From Hanstruepera marina (GTDB lineage Bacteria > Bacteroidota > Bacteroidia > Flavobacteriales > Flavobacteriaceae), in the NCBI RefSeq assembly GCF_019880635.1, contig NZ_JAINVX010000002.1, positions 62,001 to 126,000 on the forward strand: DNA of 64,000 nucleotides, in the 5' to 3' direction. This document shows, piece after piece, positions 1 to 8,593 of the stretch (the stretch's first letter is position 1; every line of letters starts with the position of its first letter). The position numbers and the translations under genes are program-made. Under the pieces are notes generated by a model. That model was not told the DNA's origin and did no database searches. It was given only the letters and a program-made list of their open reading frames with translations.

Positions 1-525
1 AGAACTTTTAAACAAATTATGTTATTAGCTTTGGTTTTTGTAACCTTTTCTTTTTCATCATGTTCAAGCGATGATGACGGAGGAAATCCTGCAGATGCAA
101 CTGCTGGTTCTGGAACCATAACTGCTAAAATTGATGGCAATTCGTTTACCTCGCTAGAAATGACATCAATTGCCAACAAAGTGACTGCTGGAGGGCAATC
201 CACATTGGTTATTCAAGGTAATACCCAATCGCAGGCATTTCAATTTACAATCAATGCCTATGATGGTGTAGGAACTTACGAGTTTACAGATGCAAACGTA
301 TTCAGGATTGCGTCTTACATAGAGCCTAATGTTAGTAATCCAGCTAATACACAAACATGGTCAGCTCCTTATCAAGATTCAGGAGTAGCAGGTGAAATTA
401 GCATTTCTGAAGAAACGGATTCCAATATTAAGGGAACTTTCTTTTTTACTGGAAAAAATAGTAATGACGATACTACAAAGTCTATAACTGAAGGCTCTTT
501 TAATTTAACATTACAGGTACAATAA
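1..525 (+). CDS. Secreted lipoprotein, 5' end outside window
   Basis: The reading frame is open from base 1. The first internal ATG is at 19, but the six codons before it (RTFKQI) supply the basic n-region a lipoprotein signal needs, so the true start is probably upstream of the window. A hydrophobic stretch leads to a lipobox-like FSSC followed by acidic residues (SSDDD), which fits a lipoprotein; an acidic tract after the Cys often marks surface export in Bacteroidota. The remaining ~145 residues look like a beta-rich single domain (an IDG.SF pattern near the start), resembling small Flavobacteriia lipoproteins of the DUF6252 type; that assignment is tentative. Function unknown. Confidence 0.7.
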   Translation, partial: RTFKQIMLLALVFVTFSFSSCSSDDDGGNPADATAGSGTITAKIDGNSFTSLEMTSIANKVTAGGQSTLVIQGNTQSQAFQFTINAYDGVGTYEFTDANVFRIASYIEPNVSNPANTQTWSAPYQDSGVAGEISISEETDSNIKGTFFFTGKNSNDDTTKSITEGSFNLTLQVQ

Positions 526-781
526 TATTTGTTTTTGTTTGTGGGTGTTTGTAATCTTAACAATCTATGATCTTGTTGTTGAGATTATTGATTGAGCGTG
601 GTGGCATTGTTATTACCCTTAATCTTTTTTAAAAGCAGTTTGTCGAATAATTAATTTTGATAAGACTTTTAATCGTAAATTTAGTATGCTATTAATCAAT
701 ATATAAAGAAACATCAATAATGTAAATACCTTAATTAAGGGATTTGCTGTTGGTGTTTTTTTTTGGTCTATTATTTAAATT

Positions 782-1048
782 ATGATCTTTTCCGTTTTTA
801 TTTTCATTTTGGTTCTAGTTGTTAGCGTGTATGCTATTAAAACATATATCTCTATTATTACTGAAAGTAATAGAGGGTATGAAATTTGTTTGGGCTTGCA
901 AAGCACACTTCAAAATGAAATTCAAAAACAAAAGTCTATCAAGCAAAAACTTAAATTACTAGATGGTTTAAACCATATACTAAAAAGAAATATTTTTAAG
1001 ATTGTTAAAGATGTTTTTGAAATGCAAAAACAAGTATTAAATAAATAG
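782..1048 (+). CDS. Small membrane-anchored protein before the histidine kinase
   Basis: This 88-residue protein has one N-terminal hydrophobic segment (residues 2-22). A Lys/Gln/Leu-rich helical region follows (about 40-88), plausibly a cytoplasmic coiled coil. I do not recognise a family. It ends 11 bases before the sensor kinase start and is on the same strand, so it is probably co-transcribed with the two-component pair. The 256-bp gap upstream (526-781) holds no gene that I can see and probably carries the operon promoter. An accessory role to the kinase is only inference. Confidence 0.55.
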   Translation: MIFSVFIFILVLVVSVYAIKTYISIITESNRGYEICLGLQSTLQNEIQKQKSIKQKLKLLDGLNHILKRNIFKIVKDVFEMQKQVLNK

Positions 1049-1059
1049 TAAAGAACTTT

Positions 1060-2874
1060 ATGAGGTTGTTGGTGCTCTTCTTCGCTTTTTTAAGTTTTCA
1101 ATCGGTATCATCGCAGAATACTAAATATTTAGACAGTCTTGCCCGAGCGATTAAACATTCATCTAAACAAGAGCAAATACAAATTATTAATACAGTTCCT
1201 TTCGATAAAATTGAAAGCGATGTAAAAGCGTATAAAGCCTTGGCAGACCAAGCCATTCTGTTGTCATTGGATATTGGAGATTCGCTTCTATTGGCTGATA
1301 GTTATGTCTCTAAAGCTTATGTAACTAATAACAAGGAAAGCATCAAGCTATATTTAGATGCCATAAGAATATATGAGCGGTTACATCTTTATGGTAAATC
1401 AGGTGATATGTATACCAGATTGGGTTGGCAATTAAAATATCGTGATTTTGAAAAGGCTATAATGTATTACCGTAAGGGAATGCATGAGCTTGAAAAGCAT
1501 CAGGGCAAAACTATTATTGATCCTGTTTACGATAATTACGGTGTTTTGCTAGGTATGAAGAAAGACTGGGATAGTGCCTTGTATTATCATGAAAAGTCAC
1601 TAAAATTAAAAAAGCAATTAAACGATAGCGTAGGTATCCCATTTGGATATGCACATTTGGCAAATGTTTATTTAAACCAAAAAAAGTTTGGTAAGGCCTT
1701 AAAATATCTGGATAGCTCATTAGTAATTAGAAAAAAACGCCATGATACTTACGGTGTTACAGATGCTTACCTATATTATGGGGATTTATACTTTTCAAAA
1801 AAAGACTATAAAAATGCGGTAGTTTATTATAAAAAGGGTTACGGTATGGCTTTAGAAAACCATTATTTTCCTTTAAAAAAGTATGCTGCAGAATATTTGT
1901 ATAAAAGCAATGATTCTCTTGGTGATTACAAAGCAGCCTTAAAATATAATTTAATATTTAATCAGTTAAAAGATAGCGTCTTAAATATTGAAACCAATAA
2001 TAAAATTTCAGAACTGGAAATACAGTTTCAAACTGAAAATAAAGAAAAAGAAATTCTGTCTCAACGCGCAGATTTGGCAGAAAAAGAGCTCGATATTAAC
2101 CAAAAAAACACTCAAATTATAGGACTCTGTGTTTTGGCTCTTGTTTTGGCTCTTTTAGGATATTTGGTGTACAATCAGCAAAGACTTAGGAATTTACAGC
2201 TAAAAAAAGAGGGTGAGCTAAAAGAGGCTTTGATAAAAATAGAAGCCCAAAATAAACTTCAGGAGCAACGTTTGGAAATTTCTAGGGATTTGCACGATAA
2301 CATTGGAGCTCAATTAACCTTTATTATTTCTTCATTAGATAATTTAAAATACGGGTTCAACCTTCCGGATAAGCTAGGTAAAAAATTAAATGCCATTAGC
2401 GAGTTTACTATAGCTACCATTTATGAGCTGCGGGATACCATATGGGCCATGAATAAAAATGAAATTTCGTTTGAGGACTTACGTTCCCGTATTTCAAATT
2501 TTATTGATAAAGCAAGTGTGGCTTCAGAAGCGGTTAAAATTAATTTTAGTGCTAATCCAAAATTACAGCAAACATTAAAATTATCTTCGGTTAAGGGTAT
2601 GAATGTGTATCGAATTATTCAAGAAGCTTTAAATAATGCATTAAAATATGCATCAGCTAATGCAATACATGTATTACTTGAGAGTGATGGTGATAAAAGC
2701 TTTCAAATTTCTATTCAGGATGATGGCAAAGGGTTTGATTTAAATGCTGTTGAATACGGAAATGGTTTGAAGAATATGAAAAAGCGTGCTGAAGAAATTG
2801 AAGCGAAGTTTAAAATTGAATCAGGATTGGGTGATGGAACAACTATAAAAGTCACTAACATTCCAAATTCCTAA
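1060..2874 (+). CDS. TPR-containing sensor histidine kinase (HisKA_3 type)
   Basis: The 604-residue protein starts with a signal peptide (about 1-19). A periplasmic solenoid of tetratricopeptide repeats follows (about 60-300; recurring A..Y...G.......A..YY.K patterns). A coiled coil leads to a transmembrane helix (about 352-373). The cytoplasmic part has a HisKA_3 dimerisation box with the phospho-acceptor His412 in SRDLHDNIG, then a HATPase_c domain with an N-box (QEALNNALKYA) and a DDGKGF G1 box. This is the NarX/DesK-like architecture common in Flavobacteriia, with a TPR sensor region instead of a small-molecule domain. The partner response regulator begins 31 bases downstream. The signal sensed is unknown. 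Confidence 0.9.
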   Translation: MRLLVLFFAFLSFQSVSSQNTKYLDSLARAIKHSSKQEQIQIINTVPFDKIESDVKAYKALADQAILLSLDIGDSLLLADSYVSKAYVTNNKESIKLYLDAIRIYERLHLYGKSGDMYTRLGWQLKYRDFEKAIMYYRKGMHELEKHQGKTIIDPVYDNYGVLLGMKKDWDSALYYHEKSLKLKKQLNDSVGIPFGYAHLANVYLNQKKFGKALKYLDSSLVIRKKRHDTYGVTDAYLYYGDLYFSKKDYKNAVVYYKKGYGMALENHYFPLKKYAAEYLYKSNDSLGDYKAALKYNLIFNQLKDSVLNIETNNKISELEIQFQTENKEKEILSQRADLAEKELDINQKNTQIIGLCVLALVLALLGYLVYNQQRLRNLQLKKEGELKEALIKIEAQNKLQEQRLEISRDLHDNIGAQLTFIISSLDNLKYGFNLPDKLGKKLNAISEFTIATIYELRDTIWAMNKNEISFEDLRSRISNFIDKASVASEAVKINFSANPKLQQTLKLSSVKGMNVYRIIQEALNNALKYASANAIHVLLESDGDKSFQISIQDDGKGFDLNAVEYGNGLKNMKKRAEEIEAKFKIESGLGDGTTIKVTNIPNS

Positions 2875-2905
2875 TCTAGTTAACTATTAAAAAAAAGAAT
2901 GTTCC

Positions 2906-3556
2906 ATGAAAATAAAGATAGCAATAGTAGATGATAATTCATTCCTAATAAATACAGTTAAGGAAAAGCTCTCTTTTTTTCAAAATCTAAAATTTAAATT
3001 CTCTGCAATTAATGGTACTGATTTGCTAGAAAAACTCGATGCAAATCAAAAAATAGATTTAATTCTAATGGATATTGAAATGCCCGTTTTAAATGGTATT
3101 GAAGCCACTGAAATTGTCAAACAAAAATATCCGCAAATTAAAATCATTATGCTTACGGTTTTTGACAATGATGAAAACATTTTCAATGCTATAAAAGCTG
3201 GTGCAGATGGGTATTTGCTTAAAGAAATTAATGCCAAAGATTTACATGATGGAATTGTTGATACACTTAATGGTGGCGCAGCAATGAATCCATCTATTGC
3301 TTTAAAAACCTTAAAATTGTTGAGAAATCCTCTAGATATTGAAAATGAATCAGATAAGGATGATATTAAGTTAACCCAACGTGAGATTGAAGTCTTGGAA
3401 CAATTGAGTAAAGGCTTAAGCTATAATTTAATTGCTGAAAATTTAATTCTTTCTGCAGGAACGGTAAGAAAACATATAGAAAACATCTATAAAAAACTCC
3501 AAGTGCATAATAAGTTGGAAGCGGTTCAAAAAGCTAGAAAAAACAAACTTATTTAA
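2906..3556 (+). CDS. NarL/FixJ-family response regulator
   Basis: The 216-residue protein has an N-terminal receiver domain (about 3-120) with acidic DD residues near the start, phospho-acceptor Asp56 in LILMDIEMP, a conserved Thr in MLTVF and Lys in YLLKE. A LuxR-type helix-turn-helix follows (about 150-212; LTQREIEVLEQLSKG...IAENL...TVRKHIENIYKKL). It lies 31 bases after the HisKA_3 kinase and is clearly its cognate output, acting as a DNA-binding transcription factor. Target genes cannot be read from the sequence. A hairpin with a T-tract follows the gene. Confidence 0.93.
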   Translation: MKIKIAIVDDNSFLINTVKEKLSFFQNLKFKFSAINGTDLLEKLDANQKIDLILMDIEMPVLNGIEATEIVKQKYPQIKIIMLTVFDNDENIFNAIKAGADGYLLKEINAKDLHDGIVDTLNGGAAMNPSIALKTLKLLRNPLDIENESDKDDIKLTQREIEVLEQLSKGLSYNLIAENLILSAGTVRKHIENIYKKLQVHNKLEAVQKARKNKLI

Positions 3557-3634
3557 CATTAAGTAATATCAAATTAACACCTTAATTCATTTGTTGGACG
3601 ATATTTGTATTGCTATTAATCAAAGAGGAACTTA

Positions 3635-3682
3635 AGCATTGGTGAGACTTCATTGTCGAAGTGGCCAGTGCTTTGTTTTTTT
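3635..3682 (+). terminator. Probable intrinsic terminator after the two-component operon
   Basis: AGCATTGG pairs with CCAGTGCT (one G-T pair) and, inside it, ACTTC pairs with GAAGT around a six-base loop. A run of seven T follows a TG. It sits 80 bases after the response regulator stop and just before the DUF4230 gene. The internal bulge makes this a moderate-confidence call. Confidence 0.5.
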
Positions 3683-3697
3683 ATGTACTTTAGTGAT

Positions 3698-4313
3698 ATG
3701 CGAAAAATTTTATTTGGCGTCATTATCACATTGGTTATACTGTTTTCATTCAAGTATTGTGGAGACAAGAAAAAAAACGAAGTAGTACTAAAAGAAAGCT
3801 CGGCTTTAATTCAAGAGCAGATTAATAACGTTGGTAAGCTAATCGTTACCGAAGGCCATTTTAGCGAGGTTTTTAATTATAAACATTCCAAAGAACTCTT
3901 TGGGGATTATTTTACTTCAGACAAAAAAAGCTTTGGTTGTAGTTAATGCAGATGTTTATGTGGCTTATGATTTGGGTAAAATAGAATACACAATTGATGA
4001 GCAAACAAAAACCTTAACCATTTTAAGCATCCCTAAAGAGGAGATTAAAATTTCTCCAGATTTAGAGTATTACGATATTCAGGCTGATTTTTTTAATCCT
4101 TTTGAAGCAGAAGATTATAACGCTATCAAGAATCGCGTTAAACAATCACTAACCAAAAAATTAGAGGAATCAGACCTAAAAAAGAATGCTCAAAATAGAT
4201 TGATTAGCGAGTTGTCCAAGTTTTATATTCTCACCAATTCGTTGGGTTGGACTTTACAGTACAATGAAAAAAATATCAATTCAATTGATGAGCTTAAGGG
4301 TTTGAAATTATAG
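3698..4313 (+). pseudogene. DUF4230 family protein, broken by a +1 insertion in an A run
   Basis: The intact product would be about 205 residues: an N-terminal membrane anchor (MRKILFGVIITLVILFSF), a short lysine-rich linker and a DUF4230 domain. The first part is read from ATG 3698 to a stop at 3944-3946. The second part continues in the next frame to the stop at 4313. The frames join at a run of seven A (3923-3929): with six A the protein reads ...TSDKK-ALVVVNAD..., which matches the expected continuation of the family. The total length of 616 bases is one more than a multiple of three. It could be a real inactivating indel, a sequencing error, or slippage-corrected expression. DUF4230 proteins have no firm function. 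Confidence 0.75.
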
Positions 4314-4613
4314 CTTTTTGCTTAAGCTAAACCATCCACCACCATTAATGGCATCTACCCCGTTTGCTTTTAATATTGTAGCAGCACTTCCAGAGCGCAT
4401 ACCACTTGCACAGCAAGTAATAACAGGCTTGTTGAGTTTTTTTATAGCCTTTATTTTTCCATTCAATACCTGGAGCGGAATATTTTTAGAACCAGGAATA
4501 GCACCTTGGTTATATTCAGATACCGTTCTTACATCTAAAATAATGGCGTCTTTTGATTGAAAGTCTTTTATCTTGTCGGTTTTGTTTCCCGTTAGAAAAT
4601 CTAATAATCCCAT
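4308..4613 (-). CDS. Rhodanese-like domain protein
   Basis: The start at 4613 gives a 101-residue single-domain protein beginning MGLLDFLTGNKTDK. A longer frame reaches 4700, but it would run back across the tetR regulatory region. The rhodanese fold is indicated by ILDVRT.SEY..GAIPGS.NIP and the active-site loop CCASGMRSG with a catalytic-type Cys and the CxxGxRS pattern. The family transfers sulfane sulfur or acts in persulfide and redox chemistry. No signal peptide, so cytoplasmic. Its 3' end overlaps that of the DUF4230 gene by six bases (convergent), and it is divergent from the TetR regulator. Confidence 0.85.
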   Translation of the reverse strand: MGLLDFLTGNKTDKIKDFQSKDAIILDVRTVSEYNQGAIPGSKNIPLQVLNGKIKAIKKLNKPVITCCASGMRSGSAATILKANGVDAINGGGWFSLSKKL

Positions 4614-4655
4614 AATTATTTTTTTACAAATTACTTTATTTTTTTTGAAATTGAA

Positions 4656-4671
4656 TGTAACAAGAGTTACA
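4656..4671. promoter_or_regulatory. Candidate TetR operator, regulator promoter
   Basis: TGTAAC-AAGA-GTTACA is a perfect 6-bp-arm inverted repeat in the intergenic region between the rhodanese and tetR genes, 34 bases before the tetR start. Its centre (TAACAAGAGTTA) is almost identical to the centre of the palindrome upstream of paaE (TAACAAGTGTTA), with the same symmetry axis. A TAATTTTA element, one base from the Bacteroidota -7 consensus TAnnTTTG, follows at 4676. Autoregulation is inferred. Confidence 0.6.
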
Positions 4672-4704
4672 CCTCTAATTTTATAACTATATTCATACAC
4701 TCAT

Positions 4705-5274
4705 ATGAAACAAGAAACTAGAAAAGAAGAAATCATTAAAACTGCAGCAAGGCTTTTTAAGGAAAAAGGATATAGTGCTGTAACAATGAGGGATCTTGCA
4801 AAGGCCATGGGGATTAAGGCGGCTAGTTTATACAATCATATAAATTCTAAACAAGAAATTTTAAAGGAGATTATTATTTCTCTTGCAGAAGAGTTTACCC
4901 GCGGCATTAGTATAATTAAATCATCCGAAAAACCATGTATAGAAAAACTTAATGAAATTGTAGCGCTTCATGTTAGTATTGCTAGTAAAAACACTTATGG
5001 CATGGCGTCTTTAAATAATGATTGGATGCACCTTGAAGAGCAATTGCCTTATTATTTGGAATTACGTACTAACTACGAGAATGAGTTTAGAAATATATTA
5101 AAAGAAGGAATCAAAAAAAACGAAATCATAGATTCAGATGTTGAAGTTTTGTTATTTTCAATCTTGTCAACATTAAGGTCTTTATATTTGTGGATTCCAA
5201 AAAAAGAAGATTTAAATTCAGAAGAACTAACATCCCATTTAAGCAGCATCTTAATTAATGGAATTAACAAATAA
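4705..5274 (+). CDS. TetR/AcrR-family regulator of the paa operon (PaaR-like)
   Basis: The 189-residue protein has an N-terminal TetR helix-turn-helix (about 5-50; ARLFKEKGYSAVTMRDLAKAMGI.AASLYNHI.SKQEIL) and an all-helical ligand-binding and dimerisation region (about 60-189). It stands 66 bases upstream of paaE in the same orientation. Matching palindromes occur before its own gene and before paaE, so it very likely represses both. TetR-family PaaR proteins in other bacteria are released by phenylacetyl-CoA, and this is the likely inducer here, by analogy only. It replaces the GntR-type PaaX of enterobacteria. Confidence 0.85.
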   Translation: MKQETRKEEIIKTAARLFKEKGYSAVTMRDLAKAMGIKAASLYNHINSKQEILKEIIISLAEEFTRGISIIKSSEKPCIEKLNEIVALHVSIASKNTYGMASLNNDWMHLEEQLPYYLELRTNYENEFRNILKEGIKKNEIIDSDVEVLLFSILSTLRSLYLWIPKKEDLNSEELTSHLSSILINGINK

Positions 5275-5290
5275 TTTGAATTATATTTTG

Positions 5291-5298
5291 TAATTTTG
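5291..5298 (+). promoter_or_regulatory. Probable -7 element of the paa operon promoter
   Basis: TAATTTTG is an exact match to the Bacteroidota -7 consensus TAnnTTTG. It lies 8 bases before the palindrome at 5306-5323, so a transcript would begin at or just before the operator, a geometry suited to repression. I see no clear -33 TTG at ideal spacing. Confidence 0.45.
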
Positions 5299-5305
5299 TC
5301 AATCA

Positions 5306-5323
5306 AACTAACAAGTGTTAGTT
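5306..5323. promoter_or_regulatory. Candidate TetR operator in front of paaE
   Basis: AACTAACA-AG-TGTTAGTT is a perfect inverted repeat with 8-bp arms, 17 bases before the paaE start codon and just downstream of the -7 element. It shares the core TAACAAGnGTTA with the palindrome in front of the TetR gene. The length and symmetry are typical of TetR-family operators. Confidence 0.65.
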
Positions 5324-5340
5324 AAATATTATAACACAAT

Positions 5341-6414
5341 ATGGCTCAATTCTATAAGCTAAAGATTCAAAATATATATAAAGAAACATCGGATTGTTCG
5401 GTTGTTGAATTTGAAATACCTCAAGACTTAAAAGCAAATTTTAAGTTCCGTCAAGGACAACACCTAACTTTAAAAGCCGATATTAATGGGGAGGATGTAC
5501 GCCGTTCGTATTCACTTTGTTCTAGTCCTTTAGAAAATAAATGGAAGGTTGCAGTAAAGTTAATACCAGGTGGAAAGTTTTCTACATTTATAAATGAAGA
5601 ATTACAGGCAGGAGACTCGTTGGAAGTCATGCCGCCAAGTGGTACGTTTGGTGTGGAGTGCGATACAACAAAACGAAAAAACTATCTGTTTTTTGCTGCA
5701 GGTAGTGGTATTACGCCAATTCTATCTATGATAAAAACGCACTTAGCAACAGAGCCCAACGCAACATGTAAGTTGTTTTATGTAAATAAAACAGCAAAAT
5801 CCATTATCTTTAAGGAAGAGCTGGAACAATTACGAAACACCTATTTTGGAAGATTGGAAATCTATTATTTTTTGACCAAAGAACGTCGCGATATCGATTT
5901 GTTCAATGGTCGTTTTGATGACGATAAAATGCAGGTGCTCACCAAAACCTTTATAGATATTCCGGATACTAGCGAAGTGTTTTTGTGTGGTCCAGAACAA
6001 ATGGTCAATCATGTAAGTGATTATTTAGTTAAAACAGGTCTGCCAAAAGAGATGGTGCATTTCGAATTGTTTGTATCAGGTCTTTCTGAAGAAGATATCA
6101 AGCGAGCCGAGCGATTGGCGCAACAAAATGTTGAAGGAACGGAAGTAACCATTATAGATGGTGGTAAAGAGTTTTTCTTTACCATGACCAAAGAGTATGA
6201 TAATATTTTGGATGCCGCATTAGGAGCTGGAGCCGATTTGCCTTTTGCATGTAAAGGTGGTGTTTGCAGTACTTGTAAATGCCAAGTTAAAGAAGGAGAA
6301 GTAGAGATGAAAATCAACTATGCTTTGGAAGATAATGAGGTAGCCCAAGACTTTGTGTTAAGTTGTCAGGCCGTACCAAAAACAGATAAAATTGTTGTAG
6401 ACTTTGATGTTTAA
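5341..6414 (+). CDS. paaE: Phenylacetyl-CoA epoxidase reductase subunit PaaE
   Basis: PaaE passes electrons from NADPH through FAD and a 2Fe-2S centre to the PaaABC di-iron monooxygenase. The 357-residue length matches the E. coli enzyme (356). An N-terminal FAD-binding beta-barrel contains RRSYSLCSS. An NAD(P)-binding domain begins FFAAGSGITPILSM and has the later CGPEQM. The C-terminal plant-type ferredoxin domain carries the cluster cysteines in CKGGVCSTCKC and LSCQ. It is the first structural gene, directly behind the TetR operator; in E. coli paaE comes after paaD, so placing it first is a rearranged order. Confidence 0.96.
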   Translation: MAQFYKLKIQNIYKETSDCSVVEFEIPQDLKANFKFRQGQHLTLKADINGEDVRRSYSLCSSPLENKWKVAVKLIPGGKFSTFINEELQAGDSLEVMPPSGTFGVECDTTKRKNYLFFAAGSGITPILSMIKTHLATEPNATCKLFYVNKTAKSIIFKEELEQLRNTYFGRLEIYYFLTKERRDIDLFNGRFDDDKMQVLTKTFIDIPDTSEVFLCGPEQMVNHVSDYLVKTGLPKEMVHFELFVSGLSEEDIKRAERLAQQNVEGTEVTIIDGGKEFFFTMTKEYDNILDAALGAGADLPFACKGGVCSTCKCQVKEGEVEMKINYALEDNEVAQDFVLSCQAVPKTDKIVVDFDV

Positions 6415-6479
6415 AATATATGTATGCCGAGAACAATCTAGGGATCTATGTATGAAAAATATTCACTAAACACTAAATT

Positions 6480-7436
6480 ATGAGTGAAGAACAAATTAAA
6501 AATTTAGAAGAACAATTTGAAGCCCGTATTTTGCGGGATGATAAGATTGAGCCCAAAGATTGGATGCCCGAAAAATATCGCCAAACCCATATCAGGCAAA
6601 TATCTCAACATGCCCATTCTGAAATTGTTGGAATGCTTCCTGAAGGAAATTGGATAACCAGAGCACCATCCTTAAGACGAAAAGTAGCACTTTTGGCAAA
6701 AGTTCAAGATGAAGGAGGACATGGTTTATATCTCTACAGTGCGGCTGAAACATTAGGTATTTCACGTGATGAAATGTTTGAGCAGTTACATACAGGTAAG
6801 GCTAAATATTCATCCATATTCAATTATCCAGCATTAACATGGGCAGACATGGGAGCTATAGGATGGTTAGTTGACGGTGCAGCAATTATTAATCAAGTAG
6901 CATTGTGTGGAACCTCTTATGGACCTTATGCGAGAGCTATGGTTCGAATTTGTAAAGAAGAAAGTTTCCATCAGCGACAAGGGTATGAAATCATGTTAAA
7001 ACTTTCGCAAGGTACTCAAGAGCAGCGCGATATGGCTCAAGATGCCTTGAATCGTTTTTGGTGGCCAGCACTTATGATGTTTGGCCCAAAAGATGAAGAC
7101 TCGCCACATACAGCACAGTCCATGAAATGGAAATTGAAGCGTAAAACGAATGACGATTTACGTCAACAGTTTATCGATCAAACCGTGCCCCAAGCTGAAC
7201 TTATTGGACTTACCGTTCCAGATCCGGATTTAAAATGGAATGAAGAGCGCCAAAGTTATGATTTTGGCGAAATAGATTGGGATGAATTCTGGCAAGTAGT
7301 CAAAGGTCATGGGCCTTGTAATAAAGAACGCATGGACGCAAGAGTAAATGCCTGGGAAGGAGGTGCATGGGTTCGTGATGCAGCAATGGCCTATGCCGAT
7401 AAAAAACAAGAAAGAAAAGCAAAACAAGCAATATAG
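6480..7436 (+). CDS. paaA: Phenylacetyl-CoA 1,2-epoxidase catalytic subunit PaaA
   Basis: PaaA is the di-iron catalytic subunit that inserts one oxygen atom into the ring of phenylacetyl-CoA to give the 1,2-epoxide. The 318-residue protein is close to the E. coli length (309). Ferritin-like metal ligands are visible as two carboxylate-x-x-His motifs: QDEGGHG (about residue 80) and KEESFHQ (about 165). It starts 65 bases after paaE and is followed by paaB, the usual order for the catalytic complex. A long aromatic-rich C-terminal region resembles other PaaA proteins. Confidence 0.97.
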   Translation: MSEEQIKNLEEQFEARILRDDKIEPKDWMPEKYRQTHIRQISQHAHSEIVGMLPEGNWITRAPSLRRKVALLAKVQDEGGHGLYLYSAAETLGISRDEMFEQLHTGKAKYSSIFNYPALTWADMGAIGWLVDGAAIINQVALCGTSYGPYARAMVRICKEESFHQRQGYEIMLKLSQGTQEQRDMAQDALNRFWWPALMMFGPKDEDSPHTAQSMKWKLKRKTNDDLRQQFIDQTVPQAELIGLTVPDPDLKWNEERQSYDFGEIDWDEFWQVVKGHGPCNKERMDARVNAWEGGAWVRDAAMAYADKKQERKAKQAI

Positions 7437-7486
7437 TATTAACGATTGAAGATTTTAGAATCAACAATCAACAATCATAAATAATT

Positions 7487-7774
7487 ATGTCAACAAAAAA
7501 TTGGCCACTTTGGGAAGTGTTTGTAAGAAGTAAAAACGGATTGGAACATCGTCATTTTGGAAGCCTTCACGCAGCTGATGCTGAAATGGCTCTAGAAAAT
7601 GCTAGAGATGTGTATACAAGACGTAACGAAGGAGTAAGTATATGGGTTGTAGAATCAAAACACATTACAGCTTCTAACCCCGAACATAATGGAGAATTGT
7701 TTGAGCCAGCACAAGATAAGGTGTATCGTCATCCAACGTTTTATAATTTGCCAGATGAAATAAAACATATGTAA
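7487..7774 (+). CDS. paaB: Phenylacetyl-CoA epoxidase subunit PaaB
   Basis: The 95-residue protein matches the usual PaaB length. It begins with the typical WPLWEVFVR..NGL.HRH.GSLHA.D.EMAL.NARD.YTRR pattern. PaaB bridges PaaAC heterodimers in the epoxidase complex and has no catalytic residues of its own. Its stop overlaps the start of paaC by one base (TAATG), implying translational coupling. The 50-bp gap before it is AT-rich with short repeats of ATCAACA. Confidence 0.95.
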   Translation: MSTKNWPLWEVFVRSKNGLEHRHFGSLHAADAEMALENARDVYTRRNEGVSIWVVESKHITASNPEHNGELFEPAQDKVYRHPTFYNLPDEIKHM

Positions 7775-8526
7775 TGAAAGAAAATTTATATAAATACATA
7801 CTTGGTATTGCAGACAATAGTTTGATTCTTGGTCAGCGTATGGGTGAACTATGTGGTCATGGGCCAAGTTTGGAAACAGATATTGCATGTACAAATTTGT
7901 CTTTGGATTTATTCGGTCAAGTACGAAGTTGTTATCAATACGCAGCAAAGATTTTAGGTGATGATAGAACTGAAGATGATATCGCTATGTTACGTAAAGA
8001 GCGTGACTATCTAAATGTGCTGCTAGTTGAGCAGCCCAATAGAGATTTTGCTTATGTCATCGGGCGCCAGTTTTTGTTTGATGTGTATCATCATTTATTT
8101 TTAACGGAACTGCAAAAAAGTAAGGATTTAACTTTAGCAGCAATAGCCAATAAGTCTATTAAGGAGGTTAGTTATCATCTGCGTTTTTCATCCGATTGGG
8201 TTAAGCGTTTAGGTGATGGAACAGAAGAAAGCCATGCTAGAATGCAAGAGGCAATTGATGGATTATGGACTTACACAGATGAGTTATTCCATCAAACAGA
8301 AGCGGATAAAGAAATGGTTGCCGAAGGAATTGGAGTAGACGTTACGAAACTAAAAGAAACGTATTATAATAATGTGGCAGGTGTTTTGACTGAAGCTACA
8401 CTTCAAGTTCCAGAATTAAAATATTTTCAAAAAGGAGGGAAGCAAGGTATACATACGGAACATTTAGGATATTTATTGGCAGAATTACAATATATGCAGC
8501 GCGCATACCCTAATATGGAATGGTAA
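7774..8526 (+). CDS. paaC: Phenylacetyl-CoA epoxidase structural subunit PaaC
   Basis: The 250-residue protein (E. coli 248) is the ferritin-like structural partner of PaaA. It is needed for substrate binding and stability and usually lacks a functional di-iron site. Recognisable features are the N-terminal ADNSLILGQRMGELCGHGP segment, the YLNVLLVEQPN.DFAYVIGRQF block and the C-terminal HTEHLGYLLAELQ.MQR. The start overlaps the paaB stop. The gap to paaD contains a short palindrome of the ATTCC/GGAAT type. Confidence 0.95.
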   Translation: MKENLYKYILGIADNSLILGQRMGELCGHGPSLETDIACTNLSLDLFGQVRSCYQYAAKILGDDRTEDDIAMLRKERDYLNVLLVEQPNRDFAYVIGRQFLFDVYHHLFLTELQKSKDLTLAAIANKSIKEVSYHLRFSSDWVKRLGDGTEESHARMQEAIDGLWTYTDELFHQTEADKEMVAEGIGVDVTKLKETYYNNVAGVLTEATLQVPELKYFQKGGKQGIHTEHLGYLLAELQYMQRAYPNMEW

Positions 8527-8530
8527 CCAA

Positions 8531-8549
8531 TTCCTGTGCATACAGGAAT
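8531..8549. repeat. ATTCC-type palindromic repeat, paaC-paaD gap
   Basis: TTCCTGT-GCAT-ACAGGAA is an inverted repeat with 7-bp arms, followed by TCC. It has the same TTCCTG...CAGGAA core as the palindromes that frame the two GIY-YIG genes in this operon, but no nuclease gene is attached, so it looks like a solo copy. Confidence 0.75.
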
Positions 8550-8593
8550 CCAAAAATAAAATGTCAACTCGAGTTTAGCCAAGAGGTCTCAAA

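Noticed and set aside
3923-3929. Programmed frameshift in DUF4230
   Set aside because: An A7 run can support slippage, but no stimulatory structure or conserved split is known to me; kept as pseudogene or error.
3900-4313. Separate 137-residue protein starting at 3900
   Set aside because: The start has no context of its own and the sequence is the second half of the frameshifted DUF4230 gene.
4318-4560. 80-codon plus-strand ORF opposite the rhodanese gene
   Set aside because: It is antisense to the rhodanese active-site region; shadow frame.
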